Source: Leucaena leucocephala
Lineage: Eukaryota; Streptophyta; Magnoliopsida; Fabales; Fabaceae
Reading direction: 5' to 3'
NCBI GenBank assembly: GCA_037074615.1
Contig: CM073527.1
Location: 3,932,848 to 3,996,847 of the forward strand
Length of the DNA stretch: 64,000 bases
A program made the position numbers and the translations under genes. Below are positions 1-10,984 of the stretch, piece by piece. Each line of letters starts with the position of its first letter. Positions within the stretch are counted from its first letter, which is position 1. Below the pieces are notes generated by a model that saw only the letters and a list, made by a program, of their open reading frames with translations, had not been told where the DNA came from and searched no databases.

Positions 1-1486
1 CATTTATTGTAAATAGAATGCATGTATTACTTTATTTAATAAAGCTCCTTTAAATTGTAATTTGATTATTCGGGTATAATCTAAGCATGCTTCTCATAAG
101 TGGAAGCTTTAAGAAGATAAGTTTAATATCCTCCTAAAATATAATTATTATTATTAATTACTTAGACATATTTTGTACCCAATATAATTTAAAAGTAATA
201 TTATAAATGAATTTGGTTTATTTCAAAAGAGTTAACCACGGTAGAAAATAACTTTTTTAAAATCTAAAAGATACTCTACCATGGTTATAAAAAGGATTTT
301 TTTTTAAATTCAAATAATTAATATAATATTAGAGTATACATAATGAAACCTACTGTGGCAATATACAAGTATTCTACACATACCTTCAAAGGGAAATGCT
401 ATACAATTAATATAACTTTAATCAAGCCTCTAAAGTTTTCCTTGGGTCCTAAGATGAGAGTATCATCTAAAAAATGTTAATAATAATAGGGTAAGACAAA
501 CGTCTCAATAACCAACAATTCTACTCATCATGCATACTAACATGTGCTCATGAGGTGTCAAGTGGGACAAATTACAAAATACAATATATAGAAAATAACA
601 TATTATCATAATGAAATCAAATATATAACCTGCCCAAGTTTTTCCCATAAAACCAATCGAACCGCCTTATTCCCATTGATCGAACCCATGGGCTTGTGAT
701 AACTGATCACTCAAAAAGCTAACTAGTCAAGTGGTATGGATAGGCCAAAATCCACAAAGCCCGTGACAGGACTATGGATTCATTCCCCTCGATAAACAGG
801 TAGGGCACATCTCTTGACAAACTGGTAGGATAAAAGTCAACCATCAAGCTCTAATGGAGGCTATACCATATGTTAAAAATATAACTCTATCATCACCTAT
901 CCCCTTTGTATAATTTTCAAAATAATCATATTAATCAAAATCTCAATAGCTTGATAAATATCACAAAATAGTTTTTCTCAAGATAATAACTTTCTTTAAA
1001 TTCCAATATCAAAATATAACAATAATCAAACAAGTTTTCTCAACACAATCATATCAATATCAATAGATTTATATGTATATATATATATATATATCAAATC
1101 ACTCACAAACATTACATTAGCACACACAATGAGTAGAAAGTGGTTACCTCTCACAAAAATAAGAAATAATTACTACAAGTCAAGTGGCCCTGTGAACAAC
1201 ATCAATCATAATGGGAAGTAGTACTTAGGAAACAAGAAAAGGTGATGGCCTCGAGGTGAACATATATGCATGCTTAATAGATGGGGAAAAAGGAAGGGTT
1301 GCTACTACTAGGACAAATCTAATCCTATTGCGACCACAAGCATGCCAAGATCTTCAGAAAGCTCCAATAGCAGGCACGTCAAGTCCACAAATTCCCTAAC
1401 TTTATACGCCAAATAATTGTTGAAGTAAACCAATGATTTGGGTGCTTTCTTCATCGATGGGCTCATAATTTTGGTGGGGAAATTGA
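1..1486. other. Unassigned AT-rich region upstream of the copia insertion
   Basis: No gene or known element recognised. It holds an imperfect inverted repeat at about 232-249 and 270-289 (arms built on TAACCAYGGTAGA) and a TA dinucleotide run at about 1072-1094. The stretch around 600-900 has the look of decayed LTR sequence but matches nothing else in the window. Short open stretches on the minus strand near 1300-1480 appear to continue past the copia element at 10496, but two frames compete and neither product is recognised. Confidence 0.5.
1482..1486. repeat. Target-site duplication, left copy (ATTGA)
   Basis: Five bases immediately before the 5' LTR, identical to 10491-10495. Five-bp duplications are normal for copia integrases. 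Confidence 0.93.
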
Positions 1487-2169
1487 TGTTGGAAAATGTG
1501 CCCTAGCGGCCAATCATTGTCTTATGAACATTATTGATTTATGAATTTATTAATTGAGTTATCATATTATTTGCATGTTAATGTGATGACCATCATTGGA
1601 TAATTCATGATCTTATCCTAAATGTCCCTGGTCAGTCATCTGTGCGGGAGTAGAGATAAAATAAGACCAGTATGACTTTGAAGATGTATAGAGATATAAA
1701 TCAAAGTCATAGGCACATGTAAGAGTACAAGGTGTTGGACCGACCCGCTATGAGAGAGCTGCATGGGTTACGTCATAAGCTTCTCTCTATACAAATCATG
1801 TCACTATGCCCTTTGACTTGAGATCATCATGGATTCCTACATGACAAACGCTCAGCTTTTCCCTAGTCAAAAGTCACTTTTAACCGAGTGATCATAAAGA
1901 CTATGTTCAGGTTTAGTAATTTTTCATGCGGAGGAATGTGAATGGTCAAGATGGAATTTGTCCCTCACATTCGTAGAGAGATATTACTGGGCCCCTCGAT
2001 GAGTGAGTTTGAGAAATGTATGGCCATACTGTAATGGAAATATAGTTCCATTTCTATAGTCAGACTACTCAGGGATCGAGAAAGTAACGGTCAGGAATAG
2101 AAGGATGACATTATCCATGCCTCATCCATGACCAAAATATCGCGTGATAGAAGGGACATGATATGGTTG

Positions 2170-2177
2170 TATAAAAG
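2170..2177 (+). promoter_or_regulatory. TATA box of the copia 5' LTR
   Basis: TATAAAAG in the middle of the LTR, kept at the same place in the 3' LTR (9225-9232) and in the solo LTR (33483-33491). Position and conservation fit the LTR's RNA polymerase II promoter; the start site is inferred. Confidence 0.6.
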
Positions 2178-2476
2178 GTTACATCGATTATCGATCCTTA
2201 TATGGTTTGGGTAGTCATTATGTCTTGCTAGAGACCGCTTGTGACTTGTGGGCCAGTATAGCAAATGGCCCACTGCCAACTTCATATGGGCCTACAGGGT
2301 CACACACAAAATAGTCCAACACGAGCTATGATGTCCAGATTCATTGAATCTAAGATGTGTCCAGATTCAATGAATAATCCAAGGTCAATGTATATATTTA
2401 TTTATATTTATATTCATATATATATATATATATATATAAATTCGTATATATACATTATATATAAGGGATATATAGG

Positions 2477-2740
2477 ATTTAATTTATAAGGATAAATTAA
2501 ATCTCTATCATGTTTGAATTTGAAATTCAAATTGATAGGATATCCCATATAAGAGATATTTACAAGATTTAATTTATAAGGATAAATTAAATCTCTATCA
2601 CGTTTGAATTTGAAATTCAAATTGATAGAATATCTCATATAAGTGATATTTACAAGATTTAATTTATAAGGATAAATTAAATCTCTATCACATTTGAATT
2701 TGAAATTCAAATTAATATGATATCTCAAATTTGATTTATG
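2477..2740 (+). repeat. 90-bp tandem repeat inside the copia LTR, about 3 units
   Basis: Units begin at 2477, 2567 and 2657, an exact 90-bp period. Each unit carries a perfect 13-bp inverted repeat (AGATTTAATTTAT, loop AAGG), a second around TTTGAAT/ATTCAAA, and where intact a third on ATATCTC/GAGATAT. Homologous blocks lie at 9528-9790 and 33776-34030. The solo LTR at 45196 retains little more than one unit, which accounts for much of its shorter length. Confidence 0.9.
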
Positions 2741-3434
2741 AGAATAAATCAAATATAGTCCCGTCTTATCTTTATTTTAAATTAAATAAATAGGTGAATT
2801 AAATCTGTGGGACGAATTTAATATAAACATTATTTATTTAATTAGTTTCTTATCAAATTATACAATATATGATATTGTATTAATTTCAGATTTAATATAG
2901 ATTAATTCCAAAATCCAATTCGGTTGAGAAAAATGCAGAGCATCCTATATATCTTATTTTAGGAGCTACATTTTTGAACACACATAACACAAAAGGCCGA
3001 AGGCAATTTGCAAACCAAAAGGCTGAAGGGAATCTGCAAAAGGTTTGCAGATAAGAAACTGCTGAAATAGAGACTGAGAGGACGAATTGTGGAGCAAGCC
3101 TTGGAGGGACAGGAGACGCTAGCACGTCGTTCGTGGTTGGAACGCTGTTCGTGTGGATACCAGTAGAGGGAGCTGACCTGAGGCGTTGACTTCTTACGAT
3201 CGGAAAGAGAGCACGAGCCGCAGAGAGAAGCTGTGGAGGTCGCTGAGGAACACTCCGTCGACTTCTTGCGATCGAAAGGAGATCACGAGCCGCGGAGAGG
3301 AGCTGTGGAAGTCGCAGAGGAACATTGAGGGTAATGCTTCTTCCTACTTGACTTAAACACATACGGTAGATCCTGGCAAGGAATGGAAAAATTTTTAAGT
3401 TAATTTTCGCTGCGTGTCTTCTAATTCCTAACAG

Positions 3435-3447
3435 TGGTATCAGAGCC
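3435..3447 (+). other. Primer-binding site, initiator tRNA-Met type
   Basis: TGGTATCAGAGCC begins one base after the 5' LTR. It is complementary to the 3' end of plant initiator methionine tRNA, the common primer of plant copia elements. It is unmutated here. Confidence 0.92.
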
Positions 3448-4551
3448 GTGCCGTTTTGTGTTTAAGTTAGGCTTGATTGTTGATTCATATGATATGTGTT
3501 AGTCGTAGCCGATCATATAATATGCGTTTTATGTATGACATATAAAGAATCTGTGTTATGTATGACATAAAAGAAATCTAAAAGGGAATTGAAATCGTTG
3601 GTAATGCGTTTTGATTTAATCAATTAACATAGATGGGGTCTAAGAAAACCGAATGCAGCGGGACCGCCGTGGCTACCTGTCCGTAGCGCAACACAATCAT
3701 AACACATGTTATTTTGTGAATGTTTTAGATTTGAAACATTAATTGCCCTTCAATTAGATCTGAATATTGATTCTTGAATGTTTGGGTATGGTGAACAATA
3801 TGACTCTAGATTGCAAGTGTTGTAATTTTTTTAAATACGGCCTGCATGTCGTGCCTTCCTCTATATACTCTCAATGTACCTTCTCTTCTCATCTCACTCC
3901 CCTCGAATGTTAAAAGAGGTTTCTATATGTAATTTCCCTTTTCTTACTAGAGAGCTCCTCTCATTGGCTTGAGGGGACTTAGGATAGGTGAGCCATATTG
4001 TATCACGTTTAAATTATACATCTTATGATTATATCAGAAACATGCATATTACTTGTATGAGATACAAACTGAGAAACATGCATTCTTATAAACAAGATAG
4101 ATAAATTAAGCCCTCTGAATGAAATCTTAAGTCATAATGCTGTCAATTTATGAACACTTGTCAAAACCTCGATCGCTCAATTGTGGACTTCACCAAAGTG
4201 AGTGCTTTTGAGTTATCTTGGGGAGATAAGCAAGAGTAATGGTGCTGCTCTCATATGTTTATTATTGTTTGACTTAATTGAGATTAACAAAACTGTTTTG
4301 GGTCTCAAGGCATTAGATGGGATTAAAAACATGACAGATCATATGATGATACAATCCCATGAACATCTAAGAGTTACATTTGATGTAATTGGTAAAGGTG
4401 TTACCTACCTAAATAACTTAATTTAAGTGTCCTGCCAAAGCGGATTTAAGTTTGAGCCAAATATGGATCTTACCCCACTAACTATTGCATTGAGGGTTCT
4501 TTATTTAGTGGGAGATTGCTAATTAAATTGCATATTTTTAATTGTAGAATC
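3448..4551 (+). other. Copia untranslated leader
   Basis: About 1.1 kb between the primer site and the gag start codon. A 74-codon open frame at 4202-4426 has no recognised product, and I see no conserved domain. Long leaders are normal in the larger plant copia elements. Confidence 0.7.
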
Positions 4552-5420
4552 ATGACGACTAGTAATACTGCTATATTATCGCTGCGATCTGTCCTTGAGA
4601 AGGACAAACTTAATGGGACAAACTTTCTTGACTAGTTTAGGAACTTGAGAATTGTTCTCAAGCAGGAAAGAAAGGCGCATGTCCTAGATCAAACCATTCC
4701 TGAGGAGCCAGCGGCTAATGCTCCTAGAGCTTAGAGAGATGCTTACATAAAGCATAAGGAAGACTCTGTCGATGTGGGATGCTTGATGCTAGCCACCATG
4801 GTTCCGGAGCTCCAAAGAGATCTGGAACACATGGAGGCTTATGAGATGATTGTGTATCTCAAGGAAATGTTCCAGCAACAGGCAAGGCAAGAGAGGTATG
4901 AGACCACTAAGGCCTTATATTCCTGCAAGATGGCTGAAGGTGCATCAGTCAGTACTCATGTCTTAAAGATGAAAGGGTATATTGATCACCTTGAAAGGCT
5001 TGGATTTCCCATGAGCCAGGAGTTAGCTACAAATTTGATCTTAAACTCACTCCCAAAAAGTTATGACCAGTTTGTCATGAACTACAACATGAACAACATG
5101 GAGAAATCTATTTCTGAACTACATGGGATGCTTAAAACTGCTGAGCCGAGCCTTAAGAAGAAGCCCAGTGCTGTTTTGATGGTTCAGAAAGGAAAGGGTA
5201 TGAAAAAGAAAGGCAAAGGCAAGGGGAAGGGTCATGGCTCATCAGGTAAGACTAAAAAGTCAGGCAAGCCCAAAACCAAGCCTGCACCAAAGAAGGCAAA
5301 GCCTCCGAAAAAAGGAGTCTACTTCTTCTGCAATGAACCTGGTCATTAGAAGAGGAATTGCAAACTCTACCTCGAAGATCTGAAAAAGAACAAGAAGGAT
5401 AGCGGGGCTATCGCTTCAGG
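4552..5420 (+). pseudogene. Copia gag segment (capsid and zinc knuckle)
   Basis: Copia capsid signatures are present: LYSCKMAEGASVSTHVLKM, then LILNSLPKSYDQF and MLKTAE, followed by a Lys-rich stretch (KGKGMKKKGKGKGKG) and the remains of a CCHC knuckle (CNEPGH...KRNC). Two stops lie before 4740 and a third within the knuckle. The longest open part is 4774-5349. Confidence 0.92.
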
Positions 5421-5454
5421 TATTTATGTTATAGACATTCATCTTTCTACTTCC

Positions 5455-6560
5455 ACTTCATGGGTATTAGATACTGCATGTGATTCTCACATTTGTACAA
5501 ATGTGCAGGGACTAAAGGACAGTAGGAAGCTGAAAAAGGGCGAGGTTGACCTACGAGTTGGAAACAGAGCAAGGGTTGCCGCGTTAGCTGTAGGCACTTA
5601 TGAATTAGTTCTGCCCACTGCGCTTTTGTTAGTTTTGAACAATTGCTATTATGTTCCTGCTTTAAGTAGTAACATTGTTTCACTTTCTTATTTGGATAAG
5701 GAAGGTTTCACTTCTATTGCTGGGAATAGTAGATGTTCTATTTATCGTAATGATATTTTCTATGCTCATAGTGATTTGCATGTTGATCATTACATATTAA
5801 ATTTGGAACAACCCAATCATGAAAATATCTATAACATAACCTCCAAAAGGGTCAAACCAAACAATTTGAATCCGACATACCTCTGGCACTGTCGTCTGGG
5901 CTATATAAATGAGAAACGCATTTTCAAACTTCATCAAGATGGATTTCTAAACTCATTTGATTTTGAATCATATGACACTTGCGAGTCTTGCTTGTTAGGA
6001 AAGATGACAAAGTCACCCTTCACTGGGCACAGTGAGAGGGCCACTGATTTATTGGGCCTCATACATACAGATGTGTGTGGATCAACGAACACAAATGCCA
6101 GAGGAGGTTATTCGTACTTCATAACATTCATAGATGATTTCAGCAGATATGGGTACATCTATCTGATGAAACATAAATCTGAATCTTTTGAAAAGTTCAA
6201 GATATTGCAAAATGAAGTACAAAACCAGCTTAGCAAAATAATTAAAGCCCTTCGATCTGATCGGGGTGGTGAATATTTGAGCCAAGAGTTCATAGATCAT
6301 CTCAGGAGTTGTGGGATAGTCTCACAATTGACTCCTCCAGGGACACCACAATGGAATGGCGTTTCTGAACAGAGAAATCGAACACTATTAGATATGGTTC
6401 GATCCATGATGAGTCAAACAGATCTTCCGCCCTCCTTTTAGGGCCATGCCCTAGAGACAGCTGTATTCACACTCAATCGTGTTCCATCTAAGGCAATTGA
6501 AAAGACTCCATATGAGATATGGACTAGGAGGACGCCTAGTTTGTCTTTCCTCAAGATTTA
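5455..6560 (+). pseudogene. Copia protease and integrase segment
   Basis: The protease remnant WVLDTACDSHIC lies near 5462-5500. The integrase zinc region is at about 5880-6010 (LWH...CESCLLGK). The catalytic core has its first Asp in IHTDVCG, the second in FIDDFSRYGY and the Glu in WNGVSEQRNRT, so the DDE triad is retained. The zinc-binding region has lost one His. Open from 5503 to 6441, then a stop after PPSF. Confidence 0.93.
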
Positions 6561-6630
6561 GGGATGCGAGGTCTATGTTAAGCAACAAGCCTCAGACAAA
6601 TTAGCGTCCAAATCCTCAAAGTGCCTTTTT

Positions 6631-7830
6631 ATGGGATATCCTAAGGAAACCAACGGATATTACGTCTACAACCCTGCTGATAACAAAGTGTTTGTTGTCA
6701 GAAATGATATCTTTCTTGAACGAGAGTTTATCTCTAAAAGAACCAGTAGGAGTAAGGTACACCTCGAAGAAGTTCGAGAGCCACAAGACACCATAGAACT
6801 GCAGATAGAAAATAGAGAAGACTCACAACAAGTTGTTGAGACTCCTTAAGTCACGCAAGGTCCACGGAAGTTTAATAGGACACGACTTCAGCCTCAGAGA
6901 TATGGATTTCTGATTTCTGACAGTCGTGATGTGTTGCTCATTGAGCATAATGATCCGACTACCTATCAAGAAGCTATAGAGAGACCAAACTCTGAAAAGT
7001 GGCTTAATGCCATGAAGTCTGAAATGCAATCCATGTACGACAATAAGGTTTGGACCTTAGTCGACCAGCCTGAAGGTGTAAAAATCGTCGGGTGTAAGTG
7101 GGTTGTTAAGGAAAAAACTGACATGGATGGCAATGTAAATGTCTTCAAGGCACGACTGGTTGCAAAAGGATTTACTCAAACTCATGGTGTGGACTATGAT
7201 GAGACCTTTTCCCCAGTTGTAATGGCTAAATCAATCAGAATCCTCTTTACCATAGTAGTATATTATGACTATGAAATATGGCAGATGGACGTCAAGATAA
7301 CCTTCCTAAATGGAAAGCTCCTTGAGGATGTGTACATGACACAACCTGAAGGGTTTGTGCGTTCTGAGGACTCTGGTAAAGTGTGCAAGCTTCAAAGGTC
7401 CATTTATGGACTGAAGCAAGCCTCTCGGAGTTGGAATAATCGTTTTGATGAAGTAGTCAAAGAGTTTGGATTTCTTCAAAACATTGATGAACCTTGTGTG
7501 TACAAGAAGGTTAGTGGGAGCACAGTTGTGTTTTTGGTACTCTATGTCGATGACATCCTACTTATTGGGAATGACATTCCTACCTTATAGATTGTCAAGT
7601 CTTGGTTAGGAAAGTCTTTCTCGATGAAAGACTTGGGTGAAGCCACCTACATCATAGGAATCAGGATCTATAGAGATAGATCTAAAAGACTTCTAGGACT
7701 CAGTCATAGTATATACATAGACAAAATACTGCATAGGTTCAGTATGCATGAATCAAAGAGGGGTTTCATACCCATGTCTCATGGTAGTCACCTCAGCAAA
7801 GATCTGTGTCCTAGTACATCTGATCAGTGA
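6631..7830 (+). pseudogene. Copia integrase C-terminus and reverse transcriptase segment
   Basis: The integrase tail GYPKETNGYYVYNP is followed by a variable acidic linker. Reverse transcriptase starts near 6931 (KWLNAMKSEMQSM). Motifs in order: WVVKEKTDMDGNV, KARLVAKGFTQTHGVDYDET, QMDVKITFLNG (normally QMDVKTAFLNG), IYGLKQASRSW and the catalytic YVDDILLIGND near 7545. The active-site Asp pair is present, but stops at about 7588 and 7828 break the domain. Confidence 0.95.
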
Positions 7831-7836
7831 GGTCGC

Positions 7837-8560
7837 ATGAGTAAAGTTCCATATGCCTCGGCCATAGGATTTATCATGTACGCCATGTTATGTACTCGAC
7901 CGGATATCTCATTTGCCTTAAGTATGACTAACAGATATCAACAGGACCCTGGTGAGGCCCATTGGACTGCTGTCAAGAATATCCTTAACTACTTAAGAAG
8001 GACTAAGGATTTATTCTTGGTCTATGGTGAATTGGATGACGAACTCTGTGTAACTAGACGCGAGTTTCCAAACTGACCAGGATGACCTAAAATCGCAGTC
8101 TAGATATATATTCCTCCTCAATAATGGAGCAGTAAGCTGGAAGAGCTCTAAGCAGGTCACTGTAGCAGATTCTACAATGGAAGCTGAGTATATAGCAGCA
8201 TCTGATACAGCTAAGGAAGCCGTTTGGATCAGGAAGTTCATCACGGAACTAGGGGTGATACCTACCATCTCAGATCCAATAACTTTGCTCTGTGACAATA
8301 GTGGTGCCATTGCACAGGCCAAAGAGCCTAGGTCACATCAAAGGACCAAGCATATACTCAGGCGATTTCATCTCATCAGAGAAATCAATGATAGAGGTGA
8401 TATAAAAATATGCAAAGTAGCAGGAGAAGACAATGTTGCTGATCCTCTAACAAAGCCGCTTGTGCAGGCAAAGCATGAGTGTCATGTTAGGTCAATGGGA
8501 ATTAGTCAAATTAATGATTGTCCTAGTGCAAGTGGGAGGTTGTTGGAAAATATGCCCTAG
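7837..8560 (+). pseudogene. Copia reverse transcriptase end and RNase H segment, frameshifted
   Basis: The first part, to about 8050, reads VPYASAIGFIMYAMLCTRPDI and RYQQDPGEAHW, the usual connection region. A short deletion near 8055 shifts the frame. The RNase H domain then continues one frame over (SFQTDQDDLKSQSRYIF, TMEAEYIAASDTAKEAVW, LCDNSGAIAQAKE, RTKHI). Catalytic Glu and Asp positions are still present. The segment ends inside the 3' LTR. Confidence 0.93.
8529..8540 (+). other. Polypurine tract of the copia element
   Basis: CAAGTGGGAGGT abuts the 3' LTR. A purine-rich run here primes plus-strand DNA synthesis in LTR retroelements. Confidence 0.8.
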
Positions 8561-10490
8561 CGACTAATCACTGTCTTATGAACATTATTGATTTATGAAT
8601 TTATTAATTGAGTTATCATATTATTTGCATGTTACTGTGATGACCATCCTTGGATAATTCATGATCTTATCCTAAATGTCCCTAGTCGGTCATCTGTGTG
8701 GGAACAGAGCTGAAATAAGACCAGTATGACTTTGAAGATGTATAGAGATATAAATCAAAGTTATAGGCACATGTAAGAGTACAAGGTATTGGACTGACCC
8801 GCTATGAGAGAGCTGCATGGGTTACGTCATAAGCTTCTCTCATATACAAACTATGTCACTATGCCCTTTGACTTGAGATCATCATGGATTCCTACATGAC
8901 AAACGCTTAGCTTTGACCTAGTCAAAAGTCACTTTTGACCGAGTGATCATAAAGACTATGTTTGGGTTTAGTGGTTTTTCATGCGGAGGAATGTGAATGG
9001 TCAAGATGGAATTTGTCCCTCACATTCGTAGAGAGATATTACTGGGCCCCTCGATGAGTGAGTCTGAGAAATGTATGGCCATACTGTAATGGAAAGGTAG
9101 TTCCATTTCTATAGTCAGACTACTCAGGGATCGAGAAAGTAACAGTCAGGAATAGGAGGATGACATTATCCATGCCTCATCCATGACCAAAATATCATGT
9201 GACAGAAGGGACATGATATGGTTGTATAAAAGGTTACATCGTTTATCGATCCTCATATGATTTGGGTAGTCGTTATGTCTTGCTAGAGACCGCTTACGAC
9301 TTGTGGGCCATTATAGCAAATGGCCCACTGCCAACTTCATATGGGCCTACAGGGTCGCACACAAAATAGCCCAACACGAGCTATGATGTCCAGATTCATT
9401 GAATCTAAGACGTGTCCAGATTCAATGAATGATCCAAGGTTAATGTATATATTTATTTATATTTATATTCATATATATATATATATATAAATTCGTATAT
9501 ATACATTATATATAAGGGATATATAGGATTTAATTTATAAAGATAAATCAAATCTCTATCATGTTTGAATTTGAAATTCAAATTGATAGGATATCCCATA
9601 TAAGAGATATTTACAAGATCTAATTTATAAGGATAAATTAAATATCTATCACGTTTGAATTTGAAATTCAAATTGATAGAATATCTCATATAAGAGATAT
9701 TTACAAGATTTAATTTATAAGGATAAATTAAATCTCTATCACATTTGAATTTGAAATTCAAATTGACATGATATCTCAAATTTGATTTATGAGAATAAAT
9801 CAAATATAGTCCCGTCTTATCTTTATTTTAAATTAAATAAATAGGTAAATTAAATCTGTGAGATGGATTTAATATAAACATTATTTATTTAATTAGTTTC
9901 TTATCAAATTATACAATATATGATATTGTATTAATTTTGGATTTAATATAGATTAATTCCAAAATCCAATTCGGTTGAGAAAAACGCAGAGCATCCTATA
10001 TATCTGATTTTAGGAGCTACATTTTTGAACACACATAACACAAAAGGCCGAAGGAAATTTGCAAACCAAAAGGCCGAAGGGAATTTACAAAAGGTTTGCA
10101 GATAAGAAACTACTGAAATAGAGACGGAGAGGACGAATTGTGGAGAAAGCCTTGGAGGGACAGGAGACGCTAGCACGTCGTTCGTGGTTGGAACGCTGTT
10201 CAGAAAGAGAGCACGAGCCGTGGAGGGAGCTGACCTGAGGCGTCGACTTCTTACGATCAGAAAGAGAGCACGAGCCGTGGAGAGAAGCTGTGGAGGTCGC
10301 TTAGGAACACTCCGTTGACTTCTTGCGATCAAAAGGAGATCACGAGCCTCAGAGAGGAGCTGTGGAAGTCGTAGAGGAACATTGAGGGTAATGCTTCTTC
10401 CCACTTGACTTAAACACATACGGTAGATCCTGGCAAGGAATGGAAAAATTTTTAAGTTAAGTTTCACTGCATGTCTTCCAATTCCTAATA
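8541..10490 (+). repeat. Copia 3' LTR
   Basis: 1,950-bp partner of 1487-3433, with the same internal order: TATA box 9225-9232, TA-rich run, three 90-bp units (9528-9790) and a GC-richer end. It ends CCTAATA before the target duplication at 10491-10495. It differs from the 5' LTR by scattered substitutions and a local change near 10200. Confidence 0.95.
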
Positions 10491-10495
10491 ATTGA
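10491..10495. repeat. Target-site duplication, right copy (ATTGA)
   Basis: Identical to 1482-1486, confirming the outer ends of the copia insertion. Confidence 0.93.
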
Positions 10496-10984
10496 ATGGG
10501 AGCTACGGATGCAGAAGATATTTGGTTGTTGAGAGGAACGAGGAGATGGTCATAGCTAGAAATAAGAGAGACATCTAGGGTAAAACTATTAAGAATTTTA
10601 TAAAAGTTTAAACACAATTTCTATATCTTATATAATCTCATATTACGTTATTATTATTATTATCAAAATCCTCTCAAATATGGTCATTTAAATTTAAATC
10701 ATATTTTTAAAATTTAAATCCATATATAAATTTGAACCCAAATCCTAATAAATTCCTAACTAATAATAACAATCAAATTATAAAACCCTAAGTAAAGATA
10801 ACGGTAGAATAATATAGATATCCTATTTTATTGAAATTAATAAAAATACTAAACCATAATAATTTATTTAGATAATATTTTTAAGTTATTGATAAATAAT
10901 ATTTTAATTGTTTTAAAATAAAAGATAAAAATTGGAATATTACAATAAGGCTCCTAAAAGTTCAGTTTTATTGTTAAAGTCTTG
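10496..10984. other. Unassigned AT-rich DNA between copia and the first LARD LTR
   Basis: Continuation of the pre-insertion DNA seen before 1482. No gene or known element is recognised. The minus-strand open frame that spans 9943-10617 is mostly copia LTR sequence. Confidence 0.5.

Larger units (their letters stand above)
1487..3433 (+). repeat. Copia 5' LTR
   Basis: 1,947-bp direct repeat paired with 8541-10490. It starts TGTTGGAAAA and ends CCTAACA, directly before the primer-binding site. It contains a TATA box (2170-2177), a TA-rich stretch (about 2396-2460) and three 90-bp tandem units (2477-2740). Long minus-strand open frames in its last 500 bp are chance readings of non-coding LTR. 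Confidence 0.95.
4552..8560 (+). pseudogene. Copia gag-pol polyprotein, inactivated
   Basis: The polyprotein would start at the ATG at 4552 (MTTSNTAILSL). Gag, protease, integrase, reverse transcriptase and RNase H follow in copia order. Most damage is stop codons where plant copia proteins have Trp: after NGTNFLD in gag, within the zinc knuckle (GH-stop-KRNC), after LPPSF and in the integrase C-terminus. TGG to TAG needs one transition each. Other stops lie near 4733, 6847, 7588 and 7828. The reading frame shifts by one near 8055, before the RNase H segment. Catalytic or metal-binding positions are also changed: the protease triad reads DTA rather than DTG or DSG, the first knuckle Cys is Tyr, and the second integrase zinc His is Tyr (RLGYIN). 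The frame reads into the 3' LTR and stops at 8560. It cannot make a full polyprotein. Confidence 0.95.
1487..10490 (+). mobile_element. Full-length Ty1/copia LTR retrotransposon, degenerate
   Basis: A complete element of about 9.0 kb: 5' LTR, primer-binding site, 1.1 kb leader, gag-pol in copia order (gag, protease, integrase, reverse transcriptase, RNase H), polypurine tract and 3' LTR. The LTRs start TGTTGGAAAATG and the 5' copy ends CCTAACA; the 3' copy ends CCTAATA, so the terminal CA has decayed to TA. A perfect 5-bp target duplication ATTGA lies at 1482-1486 and 10491-10495. The LTRs differ at several positions in the first 60 bases, so the insertion is not recent. Gag-pol carries several in-frame stops and a frameshift, so the copy is not autonomous. 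The 1.95 kb LTRs and the initiator-Met primer site fit the larger plant copia lineages (Angela- or Tork-like), but the lineage was not tested. Three further LTR copies of this family occur in the window. Confidence 0.96.

Noticed and set aside
1200..1481. Possible host gene interrupted by the copia element (continuing at 10496-10617, minus strand)
   Set aside because: Joining the flanks leaves stretches open in two competing frames, each with a stop, and no recognisable protein.
2414..2752. 112-codon minus-strand open frame with a repeated peptide (also 9453-9803)
   Set aside because: It is the translation of the 90-bp tandem repeat in the copia LTR; the period is a multiple of three, so the frame stays open by chance.
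9943..10617. 224-codon minus-strand open frame (also 2892-3362, 34200-34597, 46536-46811)
   Set aside because: It lies in the GC-richer 3' end of copia LTRs. The copies differ by indels and stops, and the sequence has no domain signature.
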